Source: Bidens hawaiensis
Taxonomy: Eukaryota > Streptophyta > Magnoliopsida > Asterales > Asteraceae
DNA length: 64,000 nt
NCBI GenBank assembly: GCA_021521415.1
Contig: JAIQDT010000027.1
Location: 1,697,001-1,761,000 of the forward strand
Reading direction: 5' to 3'
Positions 48,331 through 61,400 of the stretch are shown here, in pieces. Position 1 is the stretch's first letter, and each line of letters opens with the position of its first letter. Under the pieces are notes generated by a model that did no database searches, had not been told where the DNA came from, and saw nothing but the letters and a program-made list of their open reading frames with translations. The position numbers and the translations under genes are program-made.

Positions 48331-49518
48331 GAATGGGATCATATTGACTAAGTAGCTTTCTCAATACTTCATTCTCAGCATTATTATGACTACAAAGACA
48401 GGTCAACAGCAGGTCTAGCCTTAACATGATTTTCATCTCTTTGGTGATATGATTAGGTTTCAATTAAGTTGCAGAAAATTTAATGGATAACACATGTTGT
48501 GTTCTGATGCTCCTTATCTATTCTCAAGGCTTATTTGGCTTTCTCCAGATCACCCCAATTTGAATTTGACCCCTGGTTTTGGTTAAATTTTTAATGACAG
48601 AACATATTTTTTTTTTAAATTTATAAGATATTTCTTTTCAAATCTACAAACATATGTGAGGTTGAACGTTGGACTTACATGCCACGCAAATCGGACTTAC
48701 AGCCTTTCATTCAGGATGTTTAAAGGACTTATATGATTGCCTCCACCCTTGTAGTTCTGTTATTAACCCTCATGTTTGTATTTTTTTTTAATAAAAATTT
48801 GTGAACATGTATCAACTTTTGGTTGACTAAATATTTGTAATTAAATTAGTTCACGCCAGTTCTTTGTCATTCTTTTAAAATATAATTCATTTTGGGTAAC
48901 CAAAAACCAACAGGCTTGTGTATGACTGGATAATTACTTTTCTGCCTATCATTTGAAAAGATTTATCTAGAAACATGCATAGACAACAATGTAACTCCAC
49001 ATAAATCTTAGCATTTTCTTTATGTTTATATCACCTTAGATTTTACATATCATGAGAAAGCAACCATACATGTCAATGACTGTACTAAGAGTCCTTTTAG
49101 CCTATTAAATCCATATGATTGGCTAAGTAGTCAATGTACTATCATTTCCCAATTTATGAAGTTTTATATTCAATCACCCCAATGTCTCTTAATTGTTAGA
49201 TAAATGGCTATTCTGTTTGACCACAAGTGGTTTAACAGGACCAACCATATATTGTAAATATATGTCCTTTCAAAGTCAGAGCTATTGACATAGTTTTAAG
49301 TGAAGGAATAGAAAACAAGTTATAATTGCCCCAAATGCTTTCAGTTTTCTGTTTAATGGCTATCCTTTTATTCTTTACAGATTGCAGTACCAAACATACA
49401 CAAGTGTATGTCCTTCCAACTGTGCAAATGACATAATTTTCAGCAAAAATAACTATCTGAGATTTTTTTCATTGCAAAATCCATCATTTAAGCTTTTTTA
49501 AAGCTTGAACTGAATAGT
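48331..49518 (-). other. Copia 3' non-coding region of unit G (part 1)
   Basis: No credible ORF. It aligns to 28245-29095 of unit E. The remainder continues at 57961-58481 across element F. Confidence 0.65.
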
Positions 49519-49523
49519 ATTAT
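49519..49523. repeat. Target-site duplication ATTAT, left copy
   Basis: ATTAT before the left LTR of F, repeated at 57956-57960. Confidence 0.92.
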
Positions 49524-51253
49524 TGATGTGTGAAAATGTATAATATAAATAAAGAACGAATCACAATTAAGCTTTAAATTTATAAAAACGAAAATCCTAT
49601 AGAAACCACACAAAACTGGCAAGTGTACCGATCATAAATAGTATAGCATCAAGGAAGTCCGGATGTCGAACTCAAAGACACGTGAAAACGTTTATGATTA
49701 AGAAAACTCTAACCAAGACTTACCAAAATAATATTTATTTAATTTTTAAGATTCTATTTAACTTCTTAAATTAATTTAACTAAACGAAAACGTTTGACAA
49801 AACACTTTTAGAAAACTTTGATTTAAATTCAATATGTAAAAATGTCTACCTAGGAATGAATCATGTAGACAGAAATAACAAGACAATGGATTGAAAATAT
49901 TCAAGACACCGGTTATAAAAGATGACACAACCAAAACTTGTTTAAGAAATTCAAATTACCTCTCAGTCTCTCTAACAAACTTTAACTTATTTTAGTTGAT
50001 TTTAAAGAACAAACCGGAAAAACAATTATTAACGTGTTCAAATGACGACTCACCTCTCGGTCTCACCGACACACTAGCCTAATGGAAACGAATACTACGC
50101 AACCAAGGATAGAGGAACAATTTAACTTAACCCAAATTAAACCAACTAATTGCACATAAACACTCAAACTTGACAAGACAAAAACCCGCTCTCGCGCGGT
50201 CTTAATTCTAACAAGTAAAAGCAACGAGACAATATTACTTCTTATCACCTCTCGGTCTCAAAGAAGGTATATTTTAATTGATTTTAGATGATTATATTAC
50301 CCACTTATCCCTACGGTTGCGCACCCCGCAAATAAACCCAAAACACCAAGTTAAGAGTCTAACAAGCAATCAATTAATCAAAACCAATTCAATTAAGGAA
50401 TGCAAGAGGATTATAAGTAAATAAACATAAAACACAGCCATCACACACAATCTAATTTATGGTTTAGTTAAACTTTACATCAATAATTTAAGTCTTGAAC
50501 ATTAACAATCCATTAAACAAGTCAAAACTACTCAACAATCATCTATCCTAGGTAGAACAAACAAGATTAGCTTAACATTGATTTTGGACAGCCACAAACA
50601 ATCAAAGTAAACATCATAAACATCAATATAAACATGATAAAACTCATTCAAGATCCAAACACAATCAATTATAAGTCAATCTATCAAACAATTGCAAAAC
50701 AATGTAAAACAAAAGACCAAATCAATAGAGTTAGGGTTCTTGAAAGATAATTAAAGTTTATGAGTGTTTTACTTAAGAGTATGGCTGATATTATTGATTG
50801 TTTGAAGCCCCTAGCTGCTGCCCCGATGTTCCTTCTTCTTCCTCAGCCGCCAACAGCCTCCAAGCCGCCGCCTCTTCCTTTTTTTTCTTTCTTCTTCTTG
50901 CGGCTGCAGATTCCGATCGGAATCTTAGGGTTTAGTGTTAGGGTTTTTTAATTTCGGGTTTAGATGATGAATTATGGCTGGAAACTCATTATTTTAATTT
51001 AATATAATATTATACAAGGCTCCTAACTTGTGGGCTTGGGTCGGGCCTTGATTAAACTTTGAAACTTTGACACTTAAACCCTCCAAGTTATCTTTTTCTT
51101 GCCTTTTTTTCCACGTCTTTCCATAACCTACACAAAACATTTCAACTTTGTAAAACTTTGCACTTAAACCCCTAAACTTACATAAATTTGATATTAAATC
51201 ATCAAAACATTATAAAATTGTAAGAAAATATAAGTGTGTTATTCAACACGTCA
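49524..51253 (-). repeat. 3' LTR of element F (left)
   Basis: Minus strand TGACGTGTTGAATAAC...TTTTCACACATCA. The short ORF at 50760-50951 is present in both LTRs only because the LTRs are copies. Confidence 0.95.
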
Positions 51254-51271
51254 AACATCCCCACACTTAAG
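51254..51271 (-). other. Polypurine tract of element F
   Basis: Minus strand CTTAAGTGTGGGGATGTT directly before the 3' LTR; moderately purine-rich, with position decisive. Confidence 0.7.
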
Positions 51272-53070
51272 ACTTTTTCGTCCCTGAAAAAGACTTGGCT
51301 GCAGTTGGATCAGAATCGGAAAATCAAAGTCAAATCAAACATATAGGTTATATTTTAAAGCTCAGAAAAACGCAAAAACCGCGATCATCGATATTGTTGT
51401 CCACCTAAACCCATGCCTTAATCTTTACCGGGACAAATAAGACCCGAAAATATTACTCAGTGGTTTACACAATTAAGACCCGCTTATTTTCTGCTTTTAC
51501 CGGACCAGACCACCCCAACTTGACTTAAACCTCAAAGTTAGCAAAATTAAAACTTTGTTGCTCAATATTTATAAACAGTTAAGACGATCAAGGGTATTGT
51601 TTATCCACCTAAGCATAAGCATCAAAGTCTACCAAGCAGCCATTAGATATGATTAAGGTTCAATTATTCATAGCCAGTGCTCCCCACAACATGACATACC
51701 CCCGTTATCAAGCAATACCCCAAATCCATAACCATAGGTGAGTATGCAAAATTTTATCTGTAGGGCTTACATGTAGCGTGTCCCTTGTGGTCCGTTTCTT
51801 AATGGTAATGAGACGCGAGCAAGGGGACCCCACATGACTAACAGCGTGGATGATCAAGTCTGTAGTGTATTTGTACTTTCGTACTGTTGTGATCATGTTT
51901 ATAGACTTATACGGGTTTGCTCTTTGGCTTTATTTTAAATATCCACAACCCCACTTAGGAATTGTGAATACCCAGATGAATAGATTACATACAGACCCAT
52001 GGTCTCCGGACCCGAAACATCCCATCAATACAGGATTTAAGGTTATAAAACCATACGCCGATGAGGTGTAAAACACTAAACTATCATTTTAAGATTTATA
52101 TCACAGGCTACACGGCATACTCTAACGTTAAACCTACCCAAGCATCATATGATAACGTATTCAAATTTTTAAAACTCATAATATTTCCAATTTTTCATAC
52201 CAAAATTTGAGGCTTGAGTATGGCCCGACCTTTCATTGCTTATTTTCCACGGACAAAACGCTTTACCCACAAAAGATTTCCATTTAACCGTTTTATCAAA
52301 TTTGCCCTTTCATTTTCAAGGCTGAGCCTACCGACATATCCCAAGTTAAGTGCGTTCTCTTTTATTTATCTCATATTATTAGTAGTTTGAAAAACCCGAT
52401 TTCCGAATAAAATCATCATCTCCGACTTTAATGCAAAAGAAACTGAAAACAAGGGACATTTATTTTTTTATTTTATTTTTTATTTTATTTTATTATTATT
52501 ATTATTATTATTTATTTATTTTTTAAAAAAAAAAATTTTCTACAACTAAGTAAAATAAATTCCCATCCCCACACTTAGAACGAAATCGTCCTCAATGAGA
52601 ACAAGGAAAAGGAATAAAATAAAAACTAAAACGTAAAGCATAAAATTAAAACTTTAAAGAACAGAAATTAAAATAGAGAACGGGTTACTCCCCTGGTTTA
52701 GATGCAGATTCTTCATCAGCTGTGTATGATTCGAACGAACGACCGTATAGCATTTCATTCGCGGCCGCAACCTCGGGTGAACCAGTTCCAAAACGCCATC
52801 AGAGCTACCATGCGCATAATAATACGTGTAAAAACTCAAACTCGCTCGCATGTAGCGGCGTACAAAACAGAAAACAAAAACATAAGAAATAACATATTTT
52901 TGTGTTTTTGTATTTTTTTAATTTTTTTTTTATTTTTATTTTATTTTGAATTTTGGAATTTATTAAAATTATTAATTAACAAAAATAAAAGAAACAAAAC
53001 TCTAAATCTCGGGCTGCCTCCAGAGAGCGCTTAGTTTAACGGGTCCTCAGCCTGACCCCAAATCTCAATT
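51272..53070 (-). other. Non-coding 3' interior of element F
   Basis: 1.8 kb without a credible ORF. It holds TTTTA/TTA-rich tracts at 52457-52545 and 52895-52985. In complete Athila elements this space follows integrase and may hold an env-like ORF; none is recognisable here. Confidence 0.6.
52457..52545. repeat. TTTTA/TTA low-complexity tract
   Basis: Alternating TTTTA and TTA units ending in poly-A/poly-T. Confidence 0.85.
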
Positions 53071-53658
53071 TCAATCAGGTGGCTTCTCCTTTATCCGTTT
53101 CCCACTCGACTCGTTTCGTTTTATTCGTCTAGTAGTAGTCAGGAAAAACTTACCAGAAAAATTTAAAGAGATTTTGAAAAACTGAAACGGGTCGGACCAC
53201 CAAGACTTATACTTGCCCGGACCAAACTTTATACGAGTCGTGTAATGAAGGAGGATGTCATCTTTGCTGTGTGTCAACTTTTTATTTTGTTTCGTATGTC
53301 GTATCCTCACTTTTAAGTTCGTTTGATCCAAGTATACATGTTCCCTCTTCTGTGATGTCTCCCTGAAAATTAATCTTCCTATTCCTTCAATGTCACCTCC
53401 CGGGTCAAATTGCGTATCATCTACTTCCATAGAGGTATCCTCCACAAGCTCTTCATGACAACCCTCGATATCAAAGATAACCACATTCGCCTTCTTGACC
53501 TCCGTCAAAGTAGATGCAATGATATCCGGCAGCTTCCTCTCTTCATCTAAAAATGCATACTCAAGGTGGGCAGGCGAATCCTTAATATCTAAGGAAGAAG
53601 GAGGAATCTCGACCGAAGGTCGGTCCATCGGATCGTCTCGTACGATCTTAGTAGACAT
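53071..53658 (-). CDS. Chimeric ORF: RT-proximal and integrase-tail-like remnants (element F)
   Basis: 195 residues, intact. The first part (PPSSLDIKDSPAHLEYAFLD, then LPDIIASTLTE) matches the Athila linker just before RT. The last part (LLHYTTRIKF, GPGKYKSWWSDPF) looks like the integrase C-terminal core with the usual PGK-x-x-x-x-W pattern. The acidic middle is not recognised. This suggests that one internal deletion removed RT, RNase H and the integrase catalytic core and fused the edges in frame. It lies 35 bases after the gag-protease stop in another frame. Whether it is translated is unknown. Confidence 0.6.
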   Translation of the reverse strand: MSTKIVRDDPMDRPSVEIPPSSLDIKDSPAHLEYAFLDEERKLPDIIASTLTEVKKANVVIFDIEGCHEELVEDTSMEVDDTQFDPGGDIEGIGRLIFRETSQKREHVYLDQTNLKVRIRHTKQNKKLTHSKDDILLHYTTRIKFGPGKYKSWWSDPFQFFKISLNFSGKFFLTTTRRIKRNESSGKRIKEKPPD

Positions 53659-53693
53659 GCCAGATTCAGGGGTATGCGACTCGGTGTCGTCAT

Positions 53694-55982
53694 CTAGGAC
53701 TGATTGGTTACGGCAACCATTTCAATCTCAGAAATCTCCCTATCTAGAATCTGGGTGTCGGAGGCAGATCCTCCACAGATCTCGCTGAAAAACTCTCCAA
53801 CATATGCCATGATGGTATCGATGAAGTATAAGGAGTCATCAGCAGACTTGGGGTGTTTCAGTGACTGTCGAACGTCAAAGGTGACGTTCTCATCCCCAAC
53901 TCTCAGAATCAACTTACCCTCGCAGACGTCGATCAACGCCTGTGCAGTGGCAAGGAATGGTCGGCCTAAGATAAGTGGGACACTATCATCATCGTTCATG
54001 TCCAGGATGACAAAGTCCACCGGGAAGATGAACTTGTCGACACGAACAAGCATGTTCTCGACCACCCCTCGGGGGTATTTCACAGAACGATCAGCAAGCT
54101 GGATACTCATACGGGTGGGCCTCGGTTCGCCTAAACCCAACTTGCGATACACGGAATACGGCATGAGATTAATACTGGCACCAAGATCTGCCAGTGCATG
54201 AACAACCGTATTATCACTCAAGATGCAGGGAATCGTGAAACTCTCAGGATCGGACATCTTTTCTGGTAACTTTCTCTGCAAGACTGCAGAGCAACCAGCA
54301 CTCAGAGGAATGGAAGAGACTTCGGCTAACTTCTCTTTGTTCGAAAGAATATCCTTAAGAAACTTTGAATATTTGGGCATTTGCGTGAGTGCCTCAAGGA
54401 ATGGGACATTAAGATGAAGTTGCTTCAGAAGATCAAGAAATTTGGAGTTCTGCTCCTCGTCTCTATCCCTACGGACTCTCCCGGGATACGGGAGTCTAGG
54501 TTTGTAGACTCTCGGTGGTGGTTGGTTCTCGGCCTGTGCTGTACTTCCTGGGCTGTGCCTCTGATGCACCCTGGCCGGTGGAGACTCCAACCGAATCTCC
54601 TCGTCTACCTGCTCCTCTACATCTACCGCAGTCTCGTTAACGACTCCTATCGTCGCCTCTCGAATCACGGGCTCGCTACGTGCCCCCGCACCGCTCCTTG
54701 TCGTCACAGCCTTCGCAAACGCCTTTGGATTTTGTTCAGTGTTACTTGGAAGTGTACCTGGCGACCTCTCATTTAGACGACTTGCTATCTCTCCCATCTG
54801 ACGCTCAAGATTTTGAATTGACGCTCCTTGATTTCTCATGAACGACTCGTGCTCCCGGAATTTCTCTTGAGTCTCTTTGTGACGGGAGTCCCCCCGAGTT
54901 ATATACTGCGACAATATCTGTGTCTGCTGTGCCATCATCTCCTCTAACGTGGGCTTCTTCTCCCCACTACTCGTTCCCTCACCGGGATCCTGGAACAGGC
55001 TCTGACGTTGCTGGAAGCCGGACTGATTTCCGTTCCTCCAGTTGGAATTTTGGTTACCTCTCCACCCCGAATTAAAAGAATTGAAAGAATGTTGATTTCG
55101 GTTTGGATTATTAACGAAGTCGACTGCCTCATCCTGGAAACCTACGGGGCATTGAACGGTATCGTGTCCCCCTCTGCAGATCTCGCATAACTTACTTTTC
55201 ACCTACAGGTCCTTCACGATATTTGCTAACGCTTCAACTTGTGCCGCCAGTGCGGTGCTCGTGTCGACCGAATGCATGCCGCGTGATAGGGAATCAACGG
55301 TTTTGGTACTCTTAACTGGTGGTCGCTGGTATCCACTTATGGCTAAACCGTTAAACAAGGCAATGCACTCATTCGTATCCTTCGTTGTCAGTAGGTTGCC
55401 TCCTGCAGTAGTGTCGAGCATACTCTGAGTTGCGTACGTCACTCAGTTGTAGAACTTCTCAACAACCGCCCAGTCTTGTAGGCCGTGGTTTGGACATAAC
55501 GCGAGTAGATTTTTGAACCATTCCCACGCCTCGTAGAAGCTCTCGGTGTCCTCCATCTGGAAAGAGTGAATTTGGTTACGCAAGCGAGCGGCCTTAGCCG
55601 GAGGATCGTATTTTTCAAGAAATTGGGTCTGCATGGTAGCCCAAGTAGCAATGGATCCCTGTGGAAGGGACTCAAGCCACAGACTCGCATGATCAACGAG
55701 TGAAAACGGAAAGATTCGGAGTTTGATGGCGTCTTCGGATACGCCGGCAAGATGAAACGTGTCGCAGATACGTGCAATACGAGTGAGATGAGAATGCGGG
55801 TTCTCGTGGAGCAACCCGTGAAATTGAGCAGAATGAGCAATCGTGTTCAAAACATTAGATGGAATCTTCCAAGTCGTTTGAACTCCTATAGCTGGTGGAG
55901 CAATGCTGGATCTCGCGCCAGCATCGACCGGACGGGCCCGGTCTGCAACTGTCCTCCTCGGTAGTGGATTCGCGTCGCCCAT
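53694..55982 (-). pseudogene. Athila-like gag-protease with two in-frame stops (element F)
   Basis: 763 codons in one frame, broken only by TGA (55443-55445) and TAG (55203-55205). Gag capsid: FSLVDHASLWLESLP and the WATMQTQFLEKY segment in the first 180 residues. Next the short middle piece (MLDTTAGG...), then a zinc-knuckle-like CEICRGGHDTVQC (CX2CX3HX4C), Asn/Gln-rich and coiled-coil stretches, and a retropepsin with ADLGASINLMPYSVY and LILGRPFL. Start at 55982 (MGDANPLPRR). The two stops look like single-base changes of sense codons. Gag from this copy would be truncated. Confidence 0.88.
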
Positions 55983-56201
55983 AATCCTATCCCTAATGAC
56001 TGGTTCAGAAAAAGTAGGAGAAGAGATCGTATTACCGACGGATGTAGATGAACTGGAAGACGGTTTTGTACGACAAGTAGTAAATAAAAGAAATTTTAAT
56101 TAGCTAAACTATTTTAAACTAACAAACAAAACAATTAAGAAAGACAAGTAGTAAACAAGGCAAGTCTTAACTCGAGTCGTTCTTAATACGCCTCAAACCG
56201 T

Positions 56202-56220
56202 GTCCCCGGCAACGGCGCCA
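56202..56220 (-). other. Primer-binding site of element F (Athila type)
   Basis: Minus strand TGGCGCCGTTGCCGGGGAC, the characteristic Athila PBS (attributed to tRNA-Asp), six bases from the 5' LTR. Confidence 0.93.
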
Positions 56221-56226
56221 AAATCT

Positions 56227-57955
56227 TGATGTGTGAAAATGTATAATATAAATAAAGAACGAATCACAATTAAGCTTTAAATTTATAAAAATGAAAATCC
56301 TATAGAAACCACACAAAACCGGCAAGTGTACCGATCATAAATAGTATAGCATCATGGAAGTCCGGATGTCGAACTCAAAGACACGTGAAAACGTTTATGA
56401 TTAAGAAAACTCTAACCAAGACTTACCAAAATAATATTTATTTAATTTTTAAGATTCTATTTAACTACTTAAATAATTTAACTAAACGAAAACGTTTGAC
56501 AAAACACTTTTAGAAAACTTTGATTTAAATTCAATATGTAAAAACGTCTACCTAGGAATGAATCATGTTGAAAGAAATAACAAGACAATGGATTTAAAAT
56601 ATTCAAGATACCGGTTATAAAAGATGACACAACCAAAACTTGTTTAAGAAAGTCAAATTACCTCTCAGTCTCTCTAACAAACTTTAACTTATTTTAGTTG
56701 ATTTTAAAGAACAAACCGGAAAAACAATTATTAACGTGTTCAAATGACGACTCACCTCTCGGTCTCACCGACACACTAGCCTAATGGAAACGAATACTAC
56801 GCAACCAATGATAGAGGAACAATTTAACTTAACCCAAATTAAACCAACTAATTGCACATAAACACTCAAACTTGACAAGACAAAAACCCGCTCTCGCGCG
56901 GTCTTAATTCTAACAAGTAAAAGCAACGAGACAATATTACTTCTTATCACCTCTCGGTCTCAAAGAAGGTATATTTTAACTGATTTTAGATGATTATATT
57001 ACCCACTTATCCCTACGGTTGCGCACCCCGCAAATAAACCCAAAACACTAAGTTAAGAGTCTAACAAGCAATCAATTAATCAAAACCAATTCAATTAACG
57101 AATGCAAGAGGATTATAAGTAAATAAACATAAAACACAGCCATCACACACAATCTAATTTATGGTTTAGTTAAACTTTACATCAATAATTTAAGTCTTGA
57201 ACATTAACAATCCATTAAACAAGTCAAAACTACTCAACAATCATCTATCCTAGGTAGAACAAACAAGATTAGCCTAACATAGATTTTGGACAGCCACAAA
57301 CAATCAAAGTAAACATCATAAACATCAATATAAACATGATAAAACTCATTCAAGATCCAAACACAATCAATTATAAGTCAATCTATCAATCAATTGCAAA
57401 ACAATGTAAAACAAAAGACCAAATCAATAGAGTTAGGGTTCTTGAAAGATAATTAAAGTTTATGAGTGTTTTACTTAAGAGTATGGCTGATATTATTGAT
57501 TGTTTGAAGCCCCTAGCTGCTGCCCCGATGTTCCTTCTTCTTCCTCAGCCGCCAACAGCCTCCAAGCCGCCGCCTTTTCCTTTTTTTTCTTTCTTCTTCT
57601 TGCGGCTGCAGATTCCGATCGGAATCTTAGGGTTTAGTGTTAGGGTTTTTTAATTTCGGGTTTAGATGATGAATTATGGCTGGAAACTCATTATTTTAAC
57701 TTAATATAATATTATACAAGGCTCCTAACTTGTGGGCTTGGGTCGGGCCTTGATTAAACTTTGAAACTTTGACACTTAAACCCTCCAAGTTATCTTTTTC
57801 TTGCCTTTTTTTCCACATCTTTCCATAACCTACACAAAACATTTTAACTTTGTAAAACTTTGCACTTAACCCCCTAAACTTACAGAAATTTGATATTAAA
57901 TCATCAAAACATTATAAAATTGTAAGAAAATATAAGTGTGTTATTCAACACGTCA
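56227..57955 (-). repeat. 5' LTR of element F (right)
   Basis: 1729 bases, about 98.6% identical to 49524-51253. Confidence 0.95.
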
Positions 57956-57960
57956 ATTAT
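57956..57960. repeat. Target-site duplication ATTAT, right copy
   Basis: Matches 49519-49523. Confidence 0.92.
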
Positions 57961-58481
57961 CATATCTCTACACCATTAACAACTTGCTCATTTTTTGATC
58001 AAAATTTTGTTATTATGCAAAAATTCATTTTAATGATTCATTTGAAACCTTTAACTTTGACATAAAGACATATTTCGACACAAACAGTTGTAACATATTC
58101 AAATCTTAATCATTTTCAACATAATTAATACATGCAGACATTTTCAACATTCATAGTCTATCCTATTCTAATATCGTCTAGATGATCAGATAACACACAT
58201 AATCAAGCAATCATTATCAAGTGTTTACTCATGACATCATATAAGCATTTTATTATCATAGACAATTCAAACTACTTATCAAAACATCAAAACAGTTAAC
58301 TGATAATCAATCATTAGCATCAATGACACATAAATAGCACAGATAGTCACTTAAGCACTAATCAGTTAACATCAAACAAGTAACATATTCAAGACATATT
58401 CATTCAACATTCAAAGTATGTGTCTTCAATCAAGTGTAGTCAGTTATCACATAGAGACACACACTAAGCACATATCTTCAA
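57961..58481 (-). other. Copia 3' non-coding region of unit G (part 2)
   Basis: No gene. Matches 29085-29577 of unit E; lies between the RNase H stop and element F. Confidence 0.65.
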
Positions 58482-61400
58482 TCAGACCTCATCTGAGTTG
58501 ATCATACCTAGAGCTTTCAAAAGAAAGTTGAATCTGGTTCTGTCAAGTGGCTTGGTGAATAGGTCAGCCAAGTTGTCACTTGTGTCAACTCTCTGCATTT
58601 CAATCAATCCTTTTTCACTGCAGTCTCTTATGAAGTGATGTCTGATTTCAATATGCTTAGTCTTTGAATGTTGTACTGGATTCTTAACAGTAAAGTATGC
58701 AACAATATTATCAATGAAAATAGGAGTGTTCAGAAAATTCAAACCATAATCCAGCATTTGATTCTGAATCCAGAGAAGTTGTGCACAACAAGCAGATGCA
58801 ACAATGTATTCAACTTCAGCAGTTGAGATTGAGACAGTAGTCTGCTTCTTGCATTGCCATGACACTAGCCTTTCACCCAAAAATTAACATCCTCCTGAGG
58901 TTGACTTCCTGCTCATGTTGCAGCCATCATAATCACTGTCTTTGTAGGCAATAAGGTCAAAAGATTGGTTCTTTGGATACCAAATTCCTAAGTCTGGTCT
59001 ACCCTTCAAGTATCTTAAGATTCTCTTAATAGCATTCATGTGGGAGACTTTTGGACTTGCTTGGAATCTTGGATAGACATACACAGCAAACATGATATCT
59101 GGTCTTGAAGCAGTAGGATACATCAGAGACACAATCTTTGCTCTGTATTCATGTTCATCTACTGGCTCCCCCTTTTCATCAGCTACCATCTTTTCCTTTG
59201 TATCCATAGGAGTTGAAGCAGTCTTCAAATCATTGCATTTGAATTTGTCTAGGATGTCCTGCACATACTTAAACTGGTAGATGAAAATCCCATCAGCCTT
59301 CTGCTGAACTTGTAGTCCAAGGAAGAAGTTCATTTCCCCCATTGAACTCATGCTGTATTTGGATTTCATTACCCTTCAAACTCCATGCACATTTATTCAT
59401 TTGTTGAACCAAAGATGATATCATCAACATAGACCTGTAGTAGCAGCAAGTCTGATCCCTTTCTTTTGTAGAAGAGGGTCTTGTCAATGGCTCCCCTTTT
59501 GAAACCATTTCAAGAAGATGATTTGATAGATCATCATACCATGCTCTAGGAGCCTGATGCAATCCATAAAGGGCTTTGTTTAGCTTATACACCCTGTTTG
59601 GATACATTGGATCCTCAAAACCTGGAGGTTGAGCAACATACACCTCTTCATCAATCTTCCCATTTAGAAATGCAGACTTAACATCAAGTTGGAACACCCT
59701 AATGTTCTTTGAGGCAACATATGCAAGGAATATCCTGATTGCCTCAAGTCTTGCAACTGGTGCAAAGACTTCCTCAAAGTATATTCCTTCCTTTTGAAGG
59801 CAACCCAATGCTACAAGTCTAGCTTTGTTCTTAATCACAATACCCCTCTCATCCCTTTTGTTTCTGAAAACCCATTTTGTGTCAATTGCAGATTTGTTCC
59901 TTGCCTTGTCAACAAGATCCCACACATGTAGATCTCTGAATTGTGCAAGTTCCTCCTGCATATCTTCCACCCAACTACTGTCCTTTAGTGCTTGAACAAT
60001 GTTCTTTGGTTCTATTTGAGATAGAAAGTAGGATTATAAACAGATGTTTGCATATTTAGAATGACTTCTAGTAACTCTTTCATTTATATCTCCAATGATG
60101 TTTTCAGAGGGATGATTCTTTTCAACATAAGGGGTTTGAACTATCATATCTGCAGACATATTTGTGTCAAGATTTGATTCATTGAGATCTGGTTCTTCAA
60201 TGATCAAATCTGTTTCAGGATCATGAAACTCAGGTGCTTCTTCAATGTTCTGTCTTGAGGTGGATGCACCATTGTTTCCAATATTCAAGCTTTCAAACAA
60301 ATGTTGAAATCTTGCAGTAGTTACATCTTCTTCAGTTGTATGGTTGCTTGGGTTCTCTTCAGTCTGAACTTGATCATTCTTTACTTATTGTTTGTCTTGA
60401 TTAACCTCTACATGATCTTGTTCTTGGTCAACAGGGTCATTTGAGATACCATTGATAAATGTATACTCTTTTTCTTTGCTAGAAACCTTCTTCCATAACC
60501 TTTCTAAGTCCAATGTTTTCTTCTTATTCTCTTCAGATACACTGGTCTTGTAGAATGAGTCATCAATATCTTCAGAATAAATTTTGAAAGACCTTATCAA
60601 TTTTTCATGATCAAACAGCCATGCTGCACCATCAACTGTGTTGAACTGATTCTCATTGAAGATGATGTCAGATGATTCAGTTACACTCATATGGTCTTTC
60701 ACATATACTCTGTAAGCTTTTGAGTGTGTAGAATATCCAACAAAGAAACAATCCAAGGATTTGGTTTTAAACTTGTTCAAGTAATCCCCGGTGTTTAGAA
60801 GAAAACATTTGCATCCAAAGGGCTTGAAAAACTTGATATAAGGCTTTCTATTGTTGAAAATTTCATATGGTGTCTTGTTATGCCTTTTGTTGACAAGTAC
60901 CCTATTCTGAACATAGCAGGCAGTATTGACGGCTTCAGCCAAGAATGTCACTGGTAAATTTGCATCTACTATCATGGTTCTTGCAGCTTCAGTAAGTGTT
61001 CTATTTCTTCTTTCTGCAACACCATTTTGTTCAGGAGTTCTAGGAGCTGAAAACTGCTGAAATATTCCCTTTTCTGTGCAGAATTCTTCCATAACTCCAT
61101 TTTTGAACTCTGTACCATTATCACTTCTCATTGTTTTAACTCTCTTATTCAGTTTGTTCTCAATCATTATAACACAGCCCTTAATCAACTCTGCAGTCTC
61201 ATCCTTTGTACTCAGGAAATAAACCCAAGTATATCTTGAATAATCATCAATGATCACAAGACAATATATTTCTTCCCTATACTTGGCACACTCACAGGAC
61301 CAAAAAGATCCATGTGAAGTAATTCAAGTACTTGATCAATTGAAATGATTTGCTTTGACTTATGTTTTGACTTGTGTTGTTTGCCCTTTTGACATGAACT

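Larger units (their letters stand above)
49524..57955 (-). mobile_element. Element F: young Athila-like gypsy element lacking RT to integrase
   Basis: 8432 bases, perfect ATTAT duplication, LTRs of 1730 and 1729 bases differing at about 24 positions (about 1.4% by eye). The Athila-type PBS (TGGCGCCGTTGCCGGGGAC) and gag-protease identify the group. The 5-kb interior codes for gag and protease only; RT, RNase H and integrase core are missing. With such young LTRs it must have moved recently using enzymes from another element. Confidence 0.93.

Noticed and set aside
50760..50951. 63-residue ORF, repeated at 57462-57653, with Leu/Pro/Phe-rich sequence
   Set aside because: Lies in the two LTRs of F on the strand opposite to the element; duplicated with the LTR and not related to any known protein.
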